From Vespula vulgaris (taxonomy: Eukaryota > Arthropoda > Insecta > Hymenoptera > Vespidae), in contig NC_066595.1 of the NCBI RefSeq assembly GCF_905475345.1, positions 430,501-494,500 of the forward strand: a stretch of 64,000 nt of DNA, read 5' to 3'. The position numbers were made by a program, and so were the translations under genes. Positions 45,882 to 58,336 of the stretch are shown piece by piece. Numbering within the stretch: position 1 is the stretch's first letter; each line of letters starts with the position of its first letter. The notes under the pieces are model-generated. The model was not told where the DNA came from. It made no database searches and saw only the letters and a list, made by a program, of their open reading frames with translations.

Positions 45882-45884
<3 letters not shown>

Positions 45885-46508
45885 GAACTCATCCACTCAT
45901 CCAGTTTGTTTTCCTCTCGCTCGCTTTCAAGGAACTCTTTTCGGAAAGTTTCCGTTAGGCTGCGAGCTGCCTGCAGCGCTGCACTTGTCGCGTCCACTTT
46001 CCCGACCGTTTTCACACGAACGGGCTGTGGGAACCGCTCTCGCTGGCTGCACCCAATCGCTCGATGCAATGTCGACCACTTGGAAACGACACCCCACAAA
46101 AAGGGGCCCCTTCCGCAACACACTCGCGCAACTCAAACACCGACACGTAGACGCACGTACACGTAGGCAGAAGAGAGTTCATAAACGAGAGAAGGTGCTT
46201 TGCCGATAATCCAAGAGCTCCGTCTCGTCCCGCGATCTCCAAGAAAATTTGCTACCTTCGATAATAGGTAGCCCTATCAATAGGCCTTCTTGTCTCTACT
46301 TCTCTTTAGGTTTACGGTGCTAAAACGTTACGCACGATCGAGAGATGCTGCTAAGTCCTTCGATCGCGCTAACTTTGACCATTATTTGCGAGATAACGGC
46401 TGTTACCTTCTAGCATGCGAGTACGGAAGAACACGATGAGAGAACTCTAGAAATTATGAACAAGTTCTTGCTCGGTACAACGTGTAACGAGAATACCACT
46501 TTCGAATA

Positions 46509-46531
46509 CCTAATCATTAGGAATGATTAGG
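46509..46531. repeat. Perfect inverted repeat, 10-base arms, 3-base spacer
   Basis: Arms CCTAATCATT (46509-46518) and AATGATTAGG (46522-46531) around AGG. The left arm holds TAAT-C-ATTA, a paired homeodomain core, and the right arm holds its complement. It could be a homeodomain dimer site or a small cruciform. Confidence 0.92.
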
Positions 46532-47010
46532 CGATAAGTGGAAAAGAATCGTAAAATAAAACTTTACATCGATTATCGTTACAAGGCCACGAGTCCTTGA
46601 AAAGCATCATCAGCATCATCCTCCTCATGGTCGTGATCCGAGGGAGAGGAGAGGAATCGGTGGAACACCGAAAGTCACGAGCTGGTCGATCTGCCCACTC
46701 GACCTTTTCCGCGTTATTTGCCTTAAATATTATTTTACGACGTCGAGATCGTATCCCCTCCCGAGCTGCTTCCGACTCCCATTCACGGGCTCGGTCAAAT
46801 ATTGTCCAAGCATGATCTTTTTACGGCCGTCGTTCTTCCTTCTTTCTATCGTTTTTTCTCCACCTCTCTTTTTTCCTCCCGATTCTCATTTCCGTGTATT
46901 CTCGGCCGACGGGAGTTTCTTGTTCGTTTGACCGGCGAGGTACCCTTTTTGCCGGCGAGCTCGATCCGGTCAAAGGATAGACACTTCCTCGACGGAGAGA
47001 ACAAGAAAAA

Positions 47011-47020
47011 GTGTATGCAC

Positions 47021-47073
<53 letters not shown>
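47011..47073. repeat. Compound (GT)n-(GA)n with Z-DNA-type tract
   Basis: Alternation is perfect from 47011 to 47059 (GTGTATGCACGC, then about 18 GT units), after which it changes to a GA array up to 47073. It is the only long GT array in the window. Confidence 0.96.
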
Positions 47074-48228
47074 GCAAAGGTCTATCTCGCGAGAGGCATG
47101 AGAGCGAGAGATCGCATCTGTCACTGCGGAAGCGGCAACGCACCCGCGACTTCCGTTTCACGGTGTCACGTTACCGCTCTCTAGAACCTTTCGTCTTTCG
47201 AGGTTAATACACTCCGAACTGGCTGCCTCTGAAACGCCATCGAACTCTGCTCCTTTTTTCGGAGCAAGTGCTTCGTTCTCTACGGTCAAATACTTATTTT
47301 ACGTACCTTTCCTCGCGCGGAACGTACGTTGCCGGTGAATTTGACGAAATCGTCGGATCGATTTAAAAAAGAATGGACGCTGCTCGTTTAAGCCGACCGA
47401 CCGACCGAACAGAAGTGTAACACAATGAGAACCAAGGCGCATAATCGAAAGACAGGACGTCAAGATGGAAGAGGTCGGAAGGTCGAGCGACGGTAAAGCT
47501 CGCGCTCTTCTCTCGCGGCTGGTGGTCCCGATCCATTGATTTTCTGTGTGGCTCGCAGCGTTCGCTCTCGCTAAAACCATGTGCTCGATCTCGCGAGGCA
47601 CCATGATTTACCCGTCACTTTCCACCGTGGCAAAGATCGGCGCACGTAACGTGTAACGCTCGACCGGAACAGATGTTTCGTTATCTTCGATATACTTTCC
47701 AACCGTTCGGCCGACTCTCGTAGAAACTCTCGAGGATCAATGGAGAATATTGTTTTCCTACGTCGCGCCACGATATCACATTCGTTAAAACGATTTCGGA
47801 TCCGTGGGAACGAAATTTCTTCTTGCGTTCTACGAATATAGAAACGTAGTAAGAGATGTACCATCCGAATTAACGATCGTAATACAGGAAGCGAGAATGC
47901 GAATGTTCTAAAAACGTATAGTATCGTGAAACGTGAAAATATGGTAATCCATTGAGCGTCACAGAGCTCAACGACCGCGTTCGAGTCTCCGACCGCGTCA
48001 TGCGCGCGGTGTGAAAGACGTCTACAGCAAAGATCAAAATGCATCGGCTTCGATAACGGAACGTTGACAAAGAACGATATCTGAAATCTGTTCGGAACGC
48101 ACTGCATACCGCATACCGAGTAGGCTGCATAAATGCATTAATTTCTTGGCGATGTCGTATCTCTCCCGTTCCCGCGCCAAAGAGACTCGAGAATAAGAGA
48201 GCCTAACGGACTCGCGTGATCTCGAATA

Positions 48229-49020
48229 ATGTCTTTGCCCTTCCACGAAAGAAGAAATAAAGAAGGAAAGAGAGGGAGAGAGATAAAAAGAGCCGAGCTT
48301 TCTCTCCTCGTCCTTCTCCTCCTCTTCTTTCTCTCCTTCTGCTTTTCGAGATTTTATTATTTCGTCGTAAACCAAATGAGATGCGCGAAGAGAATAAAAT
48401 TGACGAGGAAAAGATTCTCTAAAATCGAGACTGGAATCGGTGCGTTTCTTTCGTCTCGTCGGTTCGTGCCTTCGAAATCGGCTCGTTCACGAAACAAACT
48501 CGTGTATTATATATTCGTGGAGCGGATAAATGACAGGTCTATGGAGACGGACGAGTTCGACTATCTCGTCGTTGCGCGCACGCACAGTGGACCATTGTTA
48601 TCGAACGATGGTAACGCACTCCTCATTGGCGTAAGCATTCGGAGATTCGAGGAACCGACTGCGGCGGAAGTTTGCCTCTTCTTATACCGTGCTCGTCTCG
48701 GAGGAGACAGGAGGGTCGACGGGCCCGACGCCGATGGACCCGCAGCTAAGGTGCATTCCCCGGAGAAGCATGACGCGTTTGGAATCGTAAATGTGTGCTC
48801 CACTTGTCAATACCTCGGCAGGTTCATCGTCCACGAAAGCTTCGAGCATCTAGGCGTTTACGTCGATACCAAGAAGATCGTTGCCTCTTACCGCTCTTTT
48901 CTTTTCTCTCTGTTTTACGATCGAGAGAGGCAAACATCGAAATTCCTTCCGAACGCGAGTACGTCCGCGGTTTCGTATTTGCGCTGCATTAATAATATAA
49001 AGGATCGTAGAAATAAATAA
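48229..49020 (+). other. Longest open frame in the window, 263 codons (probably not a gene)
   Basis: The frame starts at ATG 48229 and ends at 49020. The first third is repeat-derived (Lys/Glu/Arg, then LLVLLLLFFLSF from a CT tract). The centre, about residues 105-200, is more balanced (METDEFDYLVVARTHSG..., then several Gly-Asp-rich turns) but matches no family I know. The minus strand is also open over 48561-48803. Given the window size and high GC content, one frame of this length can occur by chance. Confidence 0.15.
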
Positions 49021-49723
49021 TTAAAAGGCGATATGAGTAGAATAAATAAGAGGGAAGAAATCTCTACAAAAGGAAAAAGGAAAGAATCTTCTTTGGTCTC
49101 GAAAGGAAGATAAATCTCCATCGGTGGAGAGACGAAGCGATCCAGTCGGGGAATCCGAGGAGTCCTCGTCGTTGCACGGAGATGATTAATTTCGCCGTGG
49201 AATTTCGTCGATGGGTGGAACGCGGAGAGTCGATTTCTCCTCCGTTGGGAGGACCGGTCGACTCGATCGCTTCTCCTCTCGATGTCCTCTCTCGGTGCTA
49301 CCAGCTATTCGCTGGCCCCACCTCGTCGATGAGGCCCCCATTAAACGAGCCGAGCATAGATCATCCGGCGATCGGTTTATCGAACGAGAAGGAGAAGCGA
49401 GGGGAGGAGGAAGGGGGTTGGATAAAGGTAGCGCGGCAGCTTCGGTGACAATTAGGATGAATGGAGAATCGTACCGTGGCCATTCCTCTTCCTTGACCAC
49501 AGACATGCATAGTGCTTGCGTTCGTATTCGTGTGCGCGTGCGCAAACACGGACTACTACGGAGTCGGTTCTTCACCTGGCCCACCGTTGCAGCACCGTTG
49601 TCCAGACTTTTGTAAATACTCGTACAGCGCGGATGATGAACGCCGAATTAAATGAGCATTAATTATCGAGCGGGCGCGCGTCGCGTGGGCGTGATTCATG
49701 GGCCTGGCAAAGAGGCCTCTGGA

Positions 49724-49806
49724 TCTTCTTTTATCTTCTTTTGCTTTCTCTCTCTCTCCTTTCTTTTTCTTTTTTTTGCTGCCCTCGTCTCCCATTCCTC
49801 GCTCTT
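49724..49806. repeat. Interrupted CT/T-rich tract
   Basis: TCTTTTAT, CT and T-run blocks, pyrimidine-biased on the plus strand. Confidence 0.85.
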
Positions 49807-50032
49807 TTTTTTATCGCACAAAGACCACACACTCTTCCTGCTCGCTGGCTAATACAACTCTCGTACGTACTTTGAACGATTTTAGGAGAGATCCAATTCC
49901 AGGAAATTTCAAATATATCATGAACAGCTATCGAGGAGGGATCGAGGCGCGATGAGATCGAACGCAAATGCGTTGCGACGGGTGGCGTCTCGTCGCGTAG
50001 AACAGCGCTCCGTTACGGAACAGATTTTTCCA

Positions 50033-50086
50033 TCTCTCTTTCTCTTTCTCTCTCCCCCTCTCTCTCTCTCTCTCTCTCGCTCTTTC
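50033..50086. repeat. CT-rich microsatellite
   Basis: CTTT and CCCC interruptions on the left and about 20 bases of pure CT on the right. Confidence 0.95.
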
Positions 50087-50827
50087 GAGCATGTTTCCCG
50101 GTGCAGAGCGATCTGGCAGAGTACATGTATGATCCATATATCTATATAGATGGCCGATGTAGACGAGGCTGGTTCTCTCTCCCGTTGGATTGTCCCCACG
50201 TCAGCACCGTTCTGCCTCCTCGTGGTCGGCGGCGGTCTAACGCGAAGGTACGTCGCCACACGTGACTGCGGCCCATCCCACATCTCGATGGAGTCTTGAC
50301 TTACCTAACCAACGGGCCACCTGAATGATTTGCGTCCTAATCGGCCAGCGAACTCGCCTCGTCTCTTGCGAATATAGATCTCCCGTTCTCTCCCTCCCCC
50401 TCCCCCTGTCTCTCCGTTCGCTTCTTTCCCTTCTCTATCTCTTTATTCCTCGCTCTTCGTTCCTCCACCGCCACCTCCTGCACCTCCCAAGGCACGTTAC
50501 GTAATCCGCGAGACGGTCGAGCACGCCACGTGGGTGGAGAACACGAAGGAAACGTCTGGTCGTACGTTGGAAAACGTACGACTTACCCGACACGGTAAAA
50601 GAACGTTCGAACGACGACAACGACTACGTCGACGACCACGATTCGGTTTTGAGTTACAGCGAGAGCACCGTTGGACACATCTCGAGTACGAGAGCGACTC
50701 GTCCGATTAACCAAACGATCGAGGACACGCGTTCGTCCCTTCTCGGATACGTAAGTAGGTATATATTGTTCATCGTCGACGTTGTTATCGATGCTTTGAT
50801 TCACGGAATCATGAGATGCAAATGGCG

Positions 50828-50878
50828 GTCATCGTCGTTGTCGTCGTCGTCGTTGTCGTCGTCGTCGTCGTCGTCGTT
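50828..50878. repeat. (GTC)n trinucleotide array
   Basis: About sixteen GTC/CGT units with two GTT variants. The minus strand gives an Asp run, as at 10.84 and 57.77 kb. Confidence 0.96.
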
Positions 50879-51814
50879 CGATCGTTTCTCCCCGTGCAAG
50901 TTATCTCGTACACCTGCTTGACGATATTTCCTTGCAATCGAATCGTTCGTATTATCGGCCTGTGTTATCTGAAAAAGAGAAAAAAGAGCGAGAGAGAAAG
51001 AGAGAGAAAACGGTTCTCCGTTGGTCAACGTCCCTTTATGTCCCGGAAGCGTGAACGATATCTACTAGTCGCGACTACTCGTTACAATCAAGAAGATCGA
51101 TGAAGTATGGCATGAGCTTCTTCTTAAAAATTCTAGTACCGTAACGCGGGCAGGGATGCAGGAGGTAAAAGTTTCCTGACGCCTTTACGTCTACGCGTAT
51201 GACTCTTTCAGGTTGAACAGGTAATCGTCGTTACAGATGCTATACGAAGATAACGCGAATACCGAGTTTATACACGCTCATAATTTCCATCGATTCCGCT
51301 TCGTTCGCCTCGCTCCTCTCTTTCTCTTTAGGTCCATAAAATATAGGTATGTCCAAGACTCGTAGCACCTACGTCGTAGAGGAGCGCGGAGGAGATGGCC
51401 TGACGCGTGGTGGGCGTAAATCACAACAATTAAATCCCAGAGGGTTCACGGAGAAAGAAACGCGTAGACTCACGATCGATGCAAATACGAGAATGGACGA
51501 GAGAGTACATTCGTCATATTTTTCTGAATAGCAACGTTTGCGAGACATAGGAGAAAAATGTCATGGTTCGCTTTCGTACTTTCTCGATCCTCCTAAAGCG
51601 TGTTTCGGTTTTCACTTACCCTCCTCGACACACCGATCCTCGTCCTTACGCGAGAAAGCGAAAGGACAAACAATGCCGTCTAATAACACTCTCGCGAAAT
51701 TACGTAAAGGATCGCGATGGGATTACTATGCGTGTCCTCTTTGCAGGTCCTTTTCGCGGTACGGCCGAATACGGTGGGAGGTCTTTTGTCTTTTTTTCTC
51801 TTGGACTCGTTTGC

Positions 51815-51818
<4 letters not shown>

Positions 51819-51852
<34 letters not shown>

Positions 51853-51874
51853 ACACACACATATGTATGTATGT
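51819..51874. repeat. Compound (CT)n-(CA)n-(TATG)n array
   Basis: CT array of about 35 bases, five CA units, then three TATG units. Confidence 0.95.
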
Positions 51875-52232
51875 ACATGTTTCTCCCTTTGCCTCACCAC
51901 CCTCCTTCACCGTCAGTCGTTCTCTGACGTAACCACGAACCGCGAGGCGCTCATTTGCATCGAATAATCGTTGCATTTCCCAAGGTACGACTCTGTTCGA
52001 GAGCGAGCAGGACGTCCAGGACGTTCTCTCTTATTCAGCGTCGCTCGCGAGGTTCGCGCGTCTCCGATCGGCGTGCGCGATGCGTGACGCTTCGAAGATG
52101 GAAAGGTCGATGGCGAAGACGTCGTTCCCGGTCTAGTTGTACCTTTTACGTATACGCGTGTACCGACTAGATAAGAGCGTTAAATACAATATAAGAGGAA
52201 TAACCGTGTTAGCTGACATTCCACTCTTTTCT

Positions 52233-52250
52233 TTCTTTCTTTCTTTCCTC
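52233..52250. repeat. (TTTC)n short tandem repeat
   Basis: About four TTTC units followed by CTCGCAG|GTGTGG, an acceptor- or donor-like string without a convincing exon. Confidence 0.9.
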
Positions 52251-53047
52251 GCAGGTGTGGTCTTTTCTTCTGCACTCGCATACATATATGCATCTATGTA
52301 TATTCGCATATCTAGATGCACGTATCTATATAATCGAGCACTTCCCACTTTTTTTCTCTATATCCGTCGCAAGAACTCCTGACTGGTTCGGAATGAATAA
52401 GCAATAATTAGTCGCATTTATTGAATGCTATCGTGCCGTACGATCGCTCGGTGTTCGTTCAGCTTAGTTTAGCTTGGCGCGATATAGTCGAACGTTAACA
52501 TTAACGTACGAGAGAAACTAATCGTTGCATACTTGCCGCGTGTCGTGCAAAATGTCGATTGAGAGATTACCTGGTCTTTTCAATGCTCGAGAGTGGGATC
52601 GCCGAGTTCTACGAGCCAACGGACGATCTCGTTGGATCCTTCTCGAACGGTCGTCTCGCAGTGAAAATCGTCGGGAACTTCTTGAATTCGAAACTCCGGA
52701 AAGGGATTACGTGGCACGGTTACGACGATTTACACTTTTAAATTCGCTTAACCTCCTTGGCGTCGTCGAATAAAGATGAAGCTGGCTTTAGAACGGCGGT
52801 GCCTTAAAGGTTGAAACGTAATATCGTTAAAGCAGATGACTATTGTCTATTACCGGCTGGTAGCAATAAGACGATTGACCTTTTTATCTTTCGTAGGCCT
52901 TAACGTAACAGCGTTGCTAAGTGGTGTAAATAGCTGCCATGCTGTTTCCACGTGTACGGCGCTTTATGGTGAAAGGAGAATAGCTTCGTACCTTTTACGT
53001 CTTCTCTATCTGTCTCTCTCTCTCTCTCTATCCTTCTCGTACGTTCT

Positions 53048-53065
53048 CATGATTTTAAAATCATG
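53048..53065. repeat. 18-base perfect palindrome
   Basis: CATGATTTT joined directly to AAAATCATG. Neither base beyond the ends pairs. Palindromic AT-rich centre, a potential dimeric binding site or cruciform. Confidence 0.93.
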
Positions 53066-53455
53066 CTCCGAGCGAATTCGAGGATGACGAAGAGTCGGAC
53101 TGCAGCGTCCGAACGATCTCTGAAAAGGTACCTATATTAATTACATCACGATAACCTAGCCCGGAAAAAATTGTTCCAGTCGAATCGAAGCAATGTAAGA
53201 TATTCCAGTAGAAAAAAGAATGTCGACATTTGCGAGTCCCTCGGGCCCAAGACGATCGTCCGACCGTAGCCATTTTCACGTGGCACTTTTACCAAGGATA
53301 AATACAGTAATATACGTCGTCAGGGTGAGGGAGGCGGAGCTGAGACAAGCGTGTAATCGAAGTCGAAGCACAGCGCCGAAGCGAAGGGACGCGTGCAGAA
53401 TAGGCAACTTGCGATGGAGAAGGAAAGAGAGTACGAGAGAGGGGGAGAGACGTCA

Positions 53456-53486
53456 CCCTCTCTCTCTCTCTCTCTCCCTTTCTCTC
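53456..53486. repeat. CT microsatellite
   Basis: CT array with CCCTTT interruption. Confidence 0.94.
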
Positions 53487-54484
53487 TTCATCCTCTTCTC
53501 GTCCCGTCGATGCTACAAAATTGAAACGTCAGGCAGTTTTCCAGAAGCGGTTGCCTCTTCATTACGTCGTCGGTCCGACCTTATCTGAGAAGGAGAGAAA
53601 GAGAACGGCGTACCTTCTTCGAAAGGGCGCATCTCGGCCGACGCGCTGATAAATGGTTTAGGACATGCGATTCCTCGTGATCCCTTTGAAAAGTCCAAGC
53701 GATAGATCTTGCCCGCTTTGGGAATGAGGGCTGATACTTTGAACGCGTCTTTCCCTACGTCTTCTCTCTTTCTCTTCGTTTCCTTGTAGAGCTCGAGAGT
53801 GGACTCTGGCGTCGTTGCACGATCGCTCTATCCTCTTCCTATCCTTCTTATGGTAGTTGGAACAGAGGAGAGAGGGAGAGAGAAAGAAGGCGCGGCAAAG
53901 ACGAAGAAGAAGTAGAAGTAGAAGGTGGAAGAGGAAGAGTAGTGCACAGGTGGTTTAGGTTGCCAAGGTGGATGTAGTATAAAGGAGAGGACTGGGATCG
54001 CGTGAGCTCGAGCTCGAGCGGTCGTACACATGTAGACATCAGATACCACGCGTGGCACTGGTCACGACAGGACTCAGGATCTTCGATGCCGACTACAAGG
54101 AGCATCGCGCAAAAATGCAACAACGAGCACCGAGTAACGACGTCCACTCTCGATCGCGCGCTCGCGCGCGGAAGCCACTCGGTACAGGCGAGGGACTTTG
54201 GTTGGCTCGCTTGCTCCTCGAGTGAAATCGAACGAACCAGAAGGACGTTGCAAAAGATCGCGATAGAATTTCTTTTTATTCTTTCTCTCGATTTTTCTTT
54301 TGCGACGAATTTACGATCGAAGACTCCGATATTTCATGTTTTTAAGAGTAAGGTATCGAATGACTAGATACGAACAGATACGAGATCTCGCGAGTTTTCG
54401 CGACCGTAGGGAAAAGAGGAAAGGAGCGTTCGCCCGAAGGTGTAGGTGGGTACGCGCGCTCCTTCGATAGAAAAAGATAGAAAG

Positions 54485-54511
54485 GGAGAGAGAGAGAGAG
54501 AGAGAGAGAGA
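54485..54511. repeat. (GA)n microsatellite
   Basis: About 27 bases of GA. Confidence 0.96.
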
Positions 54512-54584
54512 AACACGTTGATTTACTGCGTTTTGATTAGATTCATTACATGCTTTCTTTACGCCGTTGTTACGCGCTTAACGT

Positions 54585-54725
54585 ACTGGCTTAATGGGGC
54601 CGCGCTCGTCCGTCGTGACCCGGCCAGGCGTGGGATTGACCCGCGCATATATCTCGACCGAATACACGTGGGCAGTAATACGCGCGGCGATAATTAATAA
54701 AAATCGTAATTTATTAAAATCGTAT
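54585..54725. promoter_or_regulatory. Patch with CACGTG and clustered homeodomain-type sites
   Basis: GGCTTAATGGGG, CACGTG (54665-54670) and a run of TAATTA-, AATAAAAATCG- and TTTATTAAAA-type words (54691-54720) within 140 bases. The AT-rich cluster resembles Hox-type binding clusters. Evidence is motif content only. Confidence 0.2.
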
Positions 54726-56122
54726 TCGGCTGTTCTTGGGGGATGCGCTCTCGCGAAATTTTCGGTGTTTGTGGCACGAGGACGCGAGAGAGGGTATTTT
54801 AATCCGCGATCGTAATTAGATTTTCTCGTAGAAAAGGATAAATTAATGCGCGAGAAATGAGAAAGAGAGGAAAGGAAGAAAGACCGAGAAGGTAGGAAAT
54901 ATTAAGCCGGACGTAATAAATTCCCACGTTCTTTGTGCTCTTAGACGAAAAGGGCTACCGAGAGGGAAGAACCGCGCGAGATAAAAGCGTAATGAATGAT
55001 AATACGATTTTTCAGAGAGCATTATCGCGGGAAGGGTCGGTGCGTGAGCCGTTTTCAAATGGCGAACGAAGGAACGCGCGCCTCCCTTCTCTCGGGCACG
55101 TCGCGAAGGAGCAAAAGAGGTAGACCGGCGAAACGGAGCGAGCGGCGATCCATTTGTAAGCTCGCCGGAGTTGTCCCCAGGAGTGTAAGCCCCCTGCGGT
55201 TTCGCCACACTTGTATTTGCATTCGCTGTTCGGGACCCACGCGAGGGCCCATTCGTAAATTAAGCCGGGTCGTGCCTTCCCGCAGGCGGAATGAGATATC
55301 GTGCCTACACCCTTTCGCAAGGTGTCGCGAGATGAAAAGATTTCTCCCACCCTTTCCCTCTCGTTCTATCCTTAGCTACCCGACTACGTGAGTACAGCAG
55401 CTCGCGATCGTATCTTCGTGAAAGATTTTCCAAAGTTCGACGAGGCGTAGAGGCTAGGCGGGGTTAGGAGAGAACAAGCAACTTGATTTTTCGGTCATTA
55501 CGTCGATGATATCTACGGGGGCAGGTTCCGAGAAGAGCACTAATTCCCGACGATGGCTGCTGCCGACTATTCTCCACCCATCGCGACGTCCCGCTGCGTA
55601 CGGCCCCGTAACTTCACGTGGCTATCACAACCGAACATTAGGAATTCGAGGGAGGAGGCGGGAGGCGATTCGTACGGTCCCGAGGTTCAATAACCGACGA
55701 ACGAGAACGCGGACATATTTCAATCCGTTCGGTACGTCAGCCCGATAAGAGACGAGCATCAGTCAGACGCGAGGTGTCCGTCCAAATGAATCTTCCTCCG
55801 ACGGTCGAATGGGCACAGGTGATTCCCTACAAAATGAACCTTAATGGCGCGCCTCAATACACCCACACCGTGAACGGAGCTCGCGCGCCTTTCGTTCTAG
55901 CCTCTCGATCATCGCGAGCTTTCCAGGTCGATTCGTGGTTCCTCTATTTTTACGACAAAGATTCCTCCTTGTATCGTGAGTCGTCGAGCATTAAACACGA
56001 CGGGCCGAAATCAAAGTTCTTTTCTGGAGGATGGGACGGGCGACGGGATAAACTCGATCGGAGGCACAAACGAGCGACATCCATCAAGCGGCAATGAATC
56101 GTAATGGAGCCCGGAGGTAATC

Positions 56123-56137
56123 GGGGAGGGGGAGGGG
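56123..56137. repeat. G-run cluster
   Basis: GGGG-A-GGGGG-A-GGGG, three long G runs with single-base spacers, preceded by GG pairs. Confidence 0.9.
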
Positions 56138-57168
56138 ATCCTAACGGAGGAATCTCGCGTAAGCGACAGCCATTCGTCATCGCGCCGCCGGCGGTGCCAC
56201 GGAATGAAAGTAAAAAAGGGAAGGGAAAAGAGGACCTTGGGCCCCTCCGAGGCGGAACCCCTGCGTCAAACGCGATTTTATTCGCCTACCAGGAGGCCAC
56301 GCGCTCGGACGGACGAAAGAATAAACTCGTACCGATTGACTCGTTTCTTATTATATTCCCTTGTCTTTCGGACGAGGCTGGCGTCGTAAATCGATAATTA
56401 TCGTCGTAAATGTCTCGCGCTCTCTCGTAGGATAAGCCCTCGCGATCGTATAATATTTTCTCGGATCGACCCACACGCTCCGTACATCGTTTTCCACGTA
56501 GGCAGATGGAGTTCGTTCTGAGAATCGATCATCCTTGCGCGAAGCTGTAAACCCAACTACCGATCGTTCCAAGATTTATCGTCCGTGTACATCTGCGTGA
56601 AAACATTTTTCCAGGATCGAGCTGGCTCGTTAAGATTTTATTGCTCGGGATCGCGCGATATTACCGCGATACTTACTTCCTTCTATTAATAAGATATCGA
56701 AATGAGCTATCGAGTTTTTCTCGATCGATAATCTACGTCGACGATACGTTTTATTAAAAAGTAACGCAGAACGGAGAGAAGGAAGCACCGAAAAAGGAGA
56801 AACAGAGACACGTAAAGAAACGTTAACGAGATTGCAGCGAACCTATTCGAATCGTACTCGATTCGTAACGATAAGAAATTACTCGGAGTCGTAAGGTAGT
56901 GAGGATAACATTGATAGCGCGGTACCGGGCCGATCGACGCGTAAGTCGAACCAATGGCAACACCTCTATCGGATGAAAACGCGGAACGGCGTAAAACTCG
57001 TTCGTCGAAAGAGATTACATAGGCAGGTTCGCGGTCTTTCCGTTTCTACCTGATCGTTCCTTTCGAATATACCCACTTTCGAATGGATAAACCGCGAGGG
57101 AAGAGAAAGAAGGAAAAGAGAAGAGGAAGAGAAAGCGACGGAAAAAGGAAGGCTAAGAGGGTGCGCGC

Positions 57169-57199
<31 letters not shown>
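57169..57199. repeat. (GA)n microsatellite
   Basis: About 30 bases of GA, preceded by 60 purine-rich bases. Confidence 0.96.
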
Positions 57200-57201
<2 letters not shown>

Positions 57202-57769
57202 TTCCAGGGCGTATCTCTCGATCGTTTCGATAAAAGGCCGTGGAATCGATTCCCCGCTCGGTTTACTTTAATGGTTCTCGTATTGGCTCGATAAGTACGT
57301 TATGATTTCTCTAACTAGTACCACGCAAACGTCGTGCAAAGTTGCCCTCCTACCGGCCCTCCTACCGACGCTCCGAGCGTTACGATATGCACTATCTCGA
57401 CGGCGTTTTCCCTCTCTTTTCTCCTCCGATCTTTTCCACTCTCCGCTCTCGCGAAGAAGAAGGAAGATCCGTAATCTGTTTGGTCCGCTTAGAGAATAAG
57501 AGAGAGAAAGAGAGAAGCTGGGATCGTATTAACGGTAATGGCACGGAAATGTTAGGCCGACCGACTAGAAATTGTCCTTGCACGAGTCGATGCCACGTCG
57601 AGGTTACGCCCGTCGATACATACGCGATCCACGCTCTCGCGCTGATCAAATCGCGAGCTGATCGTTAGACCTCGAGAGACTACGTTTCTTCCACTCATGG
57701 ATCGTAGCTGCCTTCTCGAGATAACAGTTTATTAAATCGTGAGTACGATTTCGAGCGGAGAAAAGAATG

Positions 57770-57808
57770 ATCGTCGTCGTAATCGTCGTCGTCGTCGTCG
57801 TCGTCGTC
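57770..57808. repeat. (GTC)n trinucleotide array
   Basis: About twelve GTC/TCG units with one AAT break. The minus strand reads an Asp run. Confidence 0.96.
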
Positions 57809-57878
57809 TGTTTCCTTCAAAAGAAACGATAAAAATGATGAAACGATATCGTCGATCGGCCATACCCGATCTTCGAAG

Positions 57879-57900
57879 AGAAGAAGAATAATAATAATAA
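57879..57900. repeat. (GAA)n-(AAT)n short array
   Basis: A few GAA units followed by about five AAT units. Confidence 0.93.
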
Positions 57901-58284
57901 CGGCAAGATATATCTTCGGTCTTCTCAAAGTTCGCGAAGATCGTCGATTCGATTATAACCGGGCGTACACAGCGGTTGTTATCGCGATCGATCGATCGGA
58001 CGATCGACGTTCTCGCGTTTAAAAAGCTCGGGAAACGAAAGATCGCGGAACCGGGTCAGGAGTACTCGCGGTAAGTACATGACTCAAGGGCGAGCGAGGC
58101 TCCTGATCTTGAGTAGAGTCCACGGGAGAGTCTGCGAGAGGTCCGTCTTATCTGAAATATTGTGGCCGTATCTCGCTTAGCTGCTCGCCGGCGTTCGCGA
58201 GTGACCCTTATCGAGCATGAACGCGACCTTTCACCGCCGCTGAAAGAACCGACGTAATAATAATTCGCGGCGATAATCGCCCGA

Positions 58285-58336
58285 GGATGAAGGAACGAGA
58301 GAGAGGGAGAGGCAGAGAGGAAGAGAGGGGGAAAAG
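58285..58336. repeat. Purine-rich GA/GGA tract
   Basis: GA and GGA words with one C interruption, ending in a five-G run. Confidence 0.88.
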
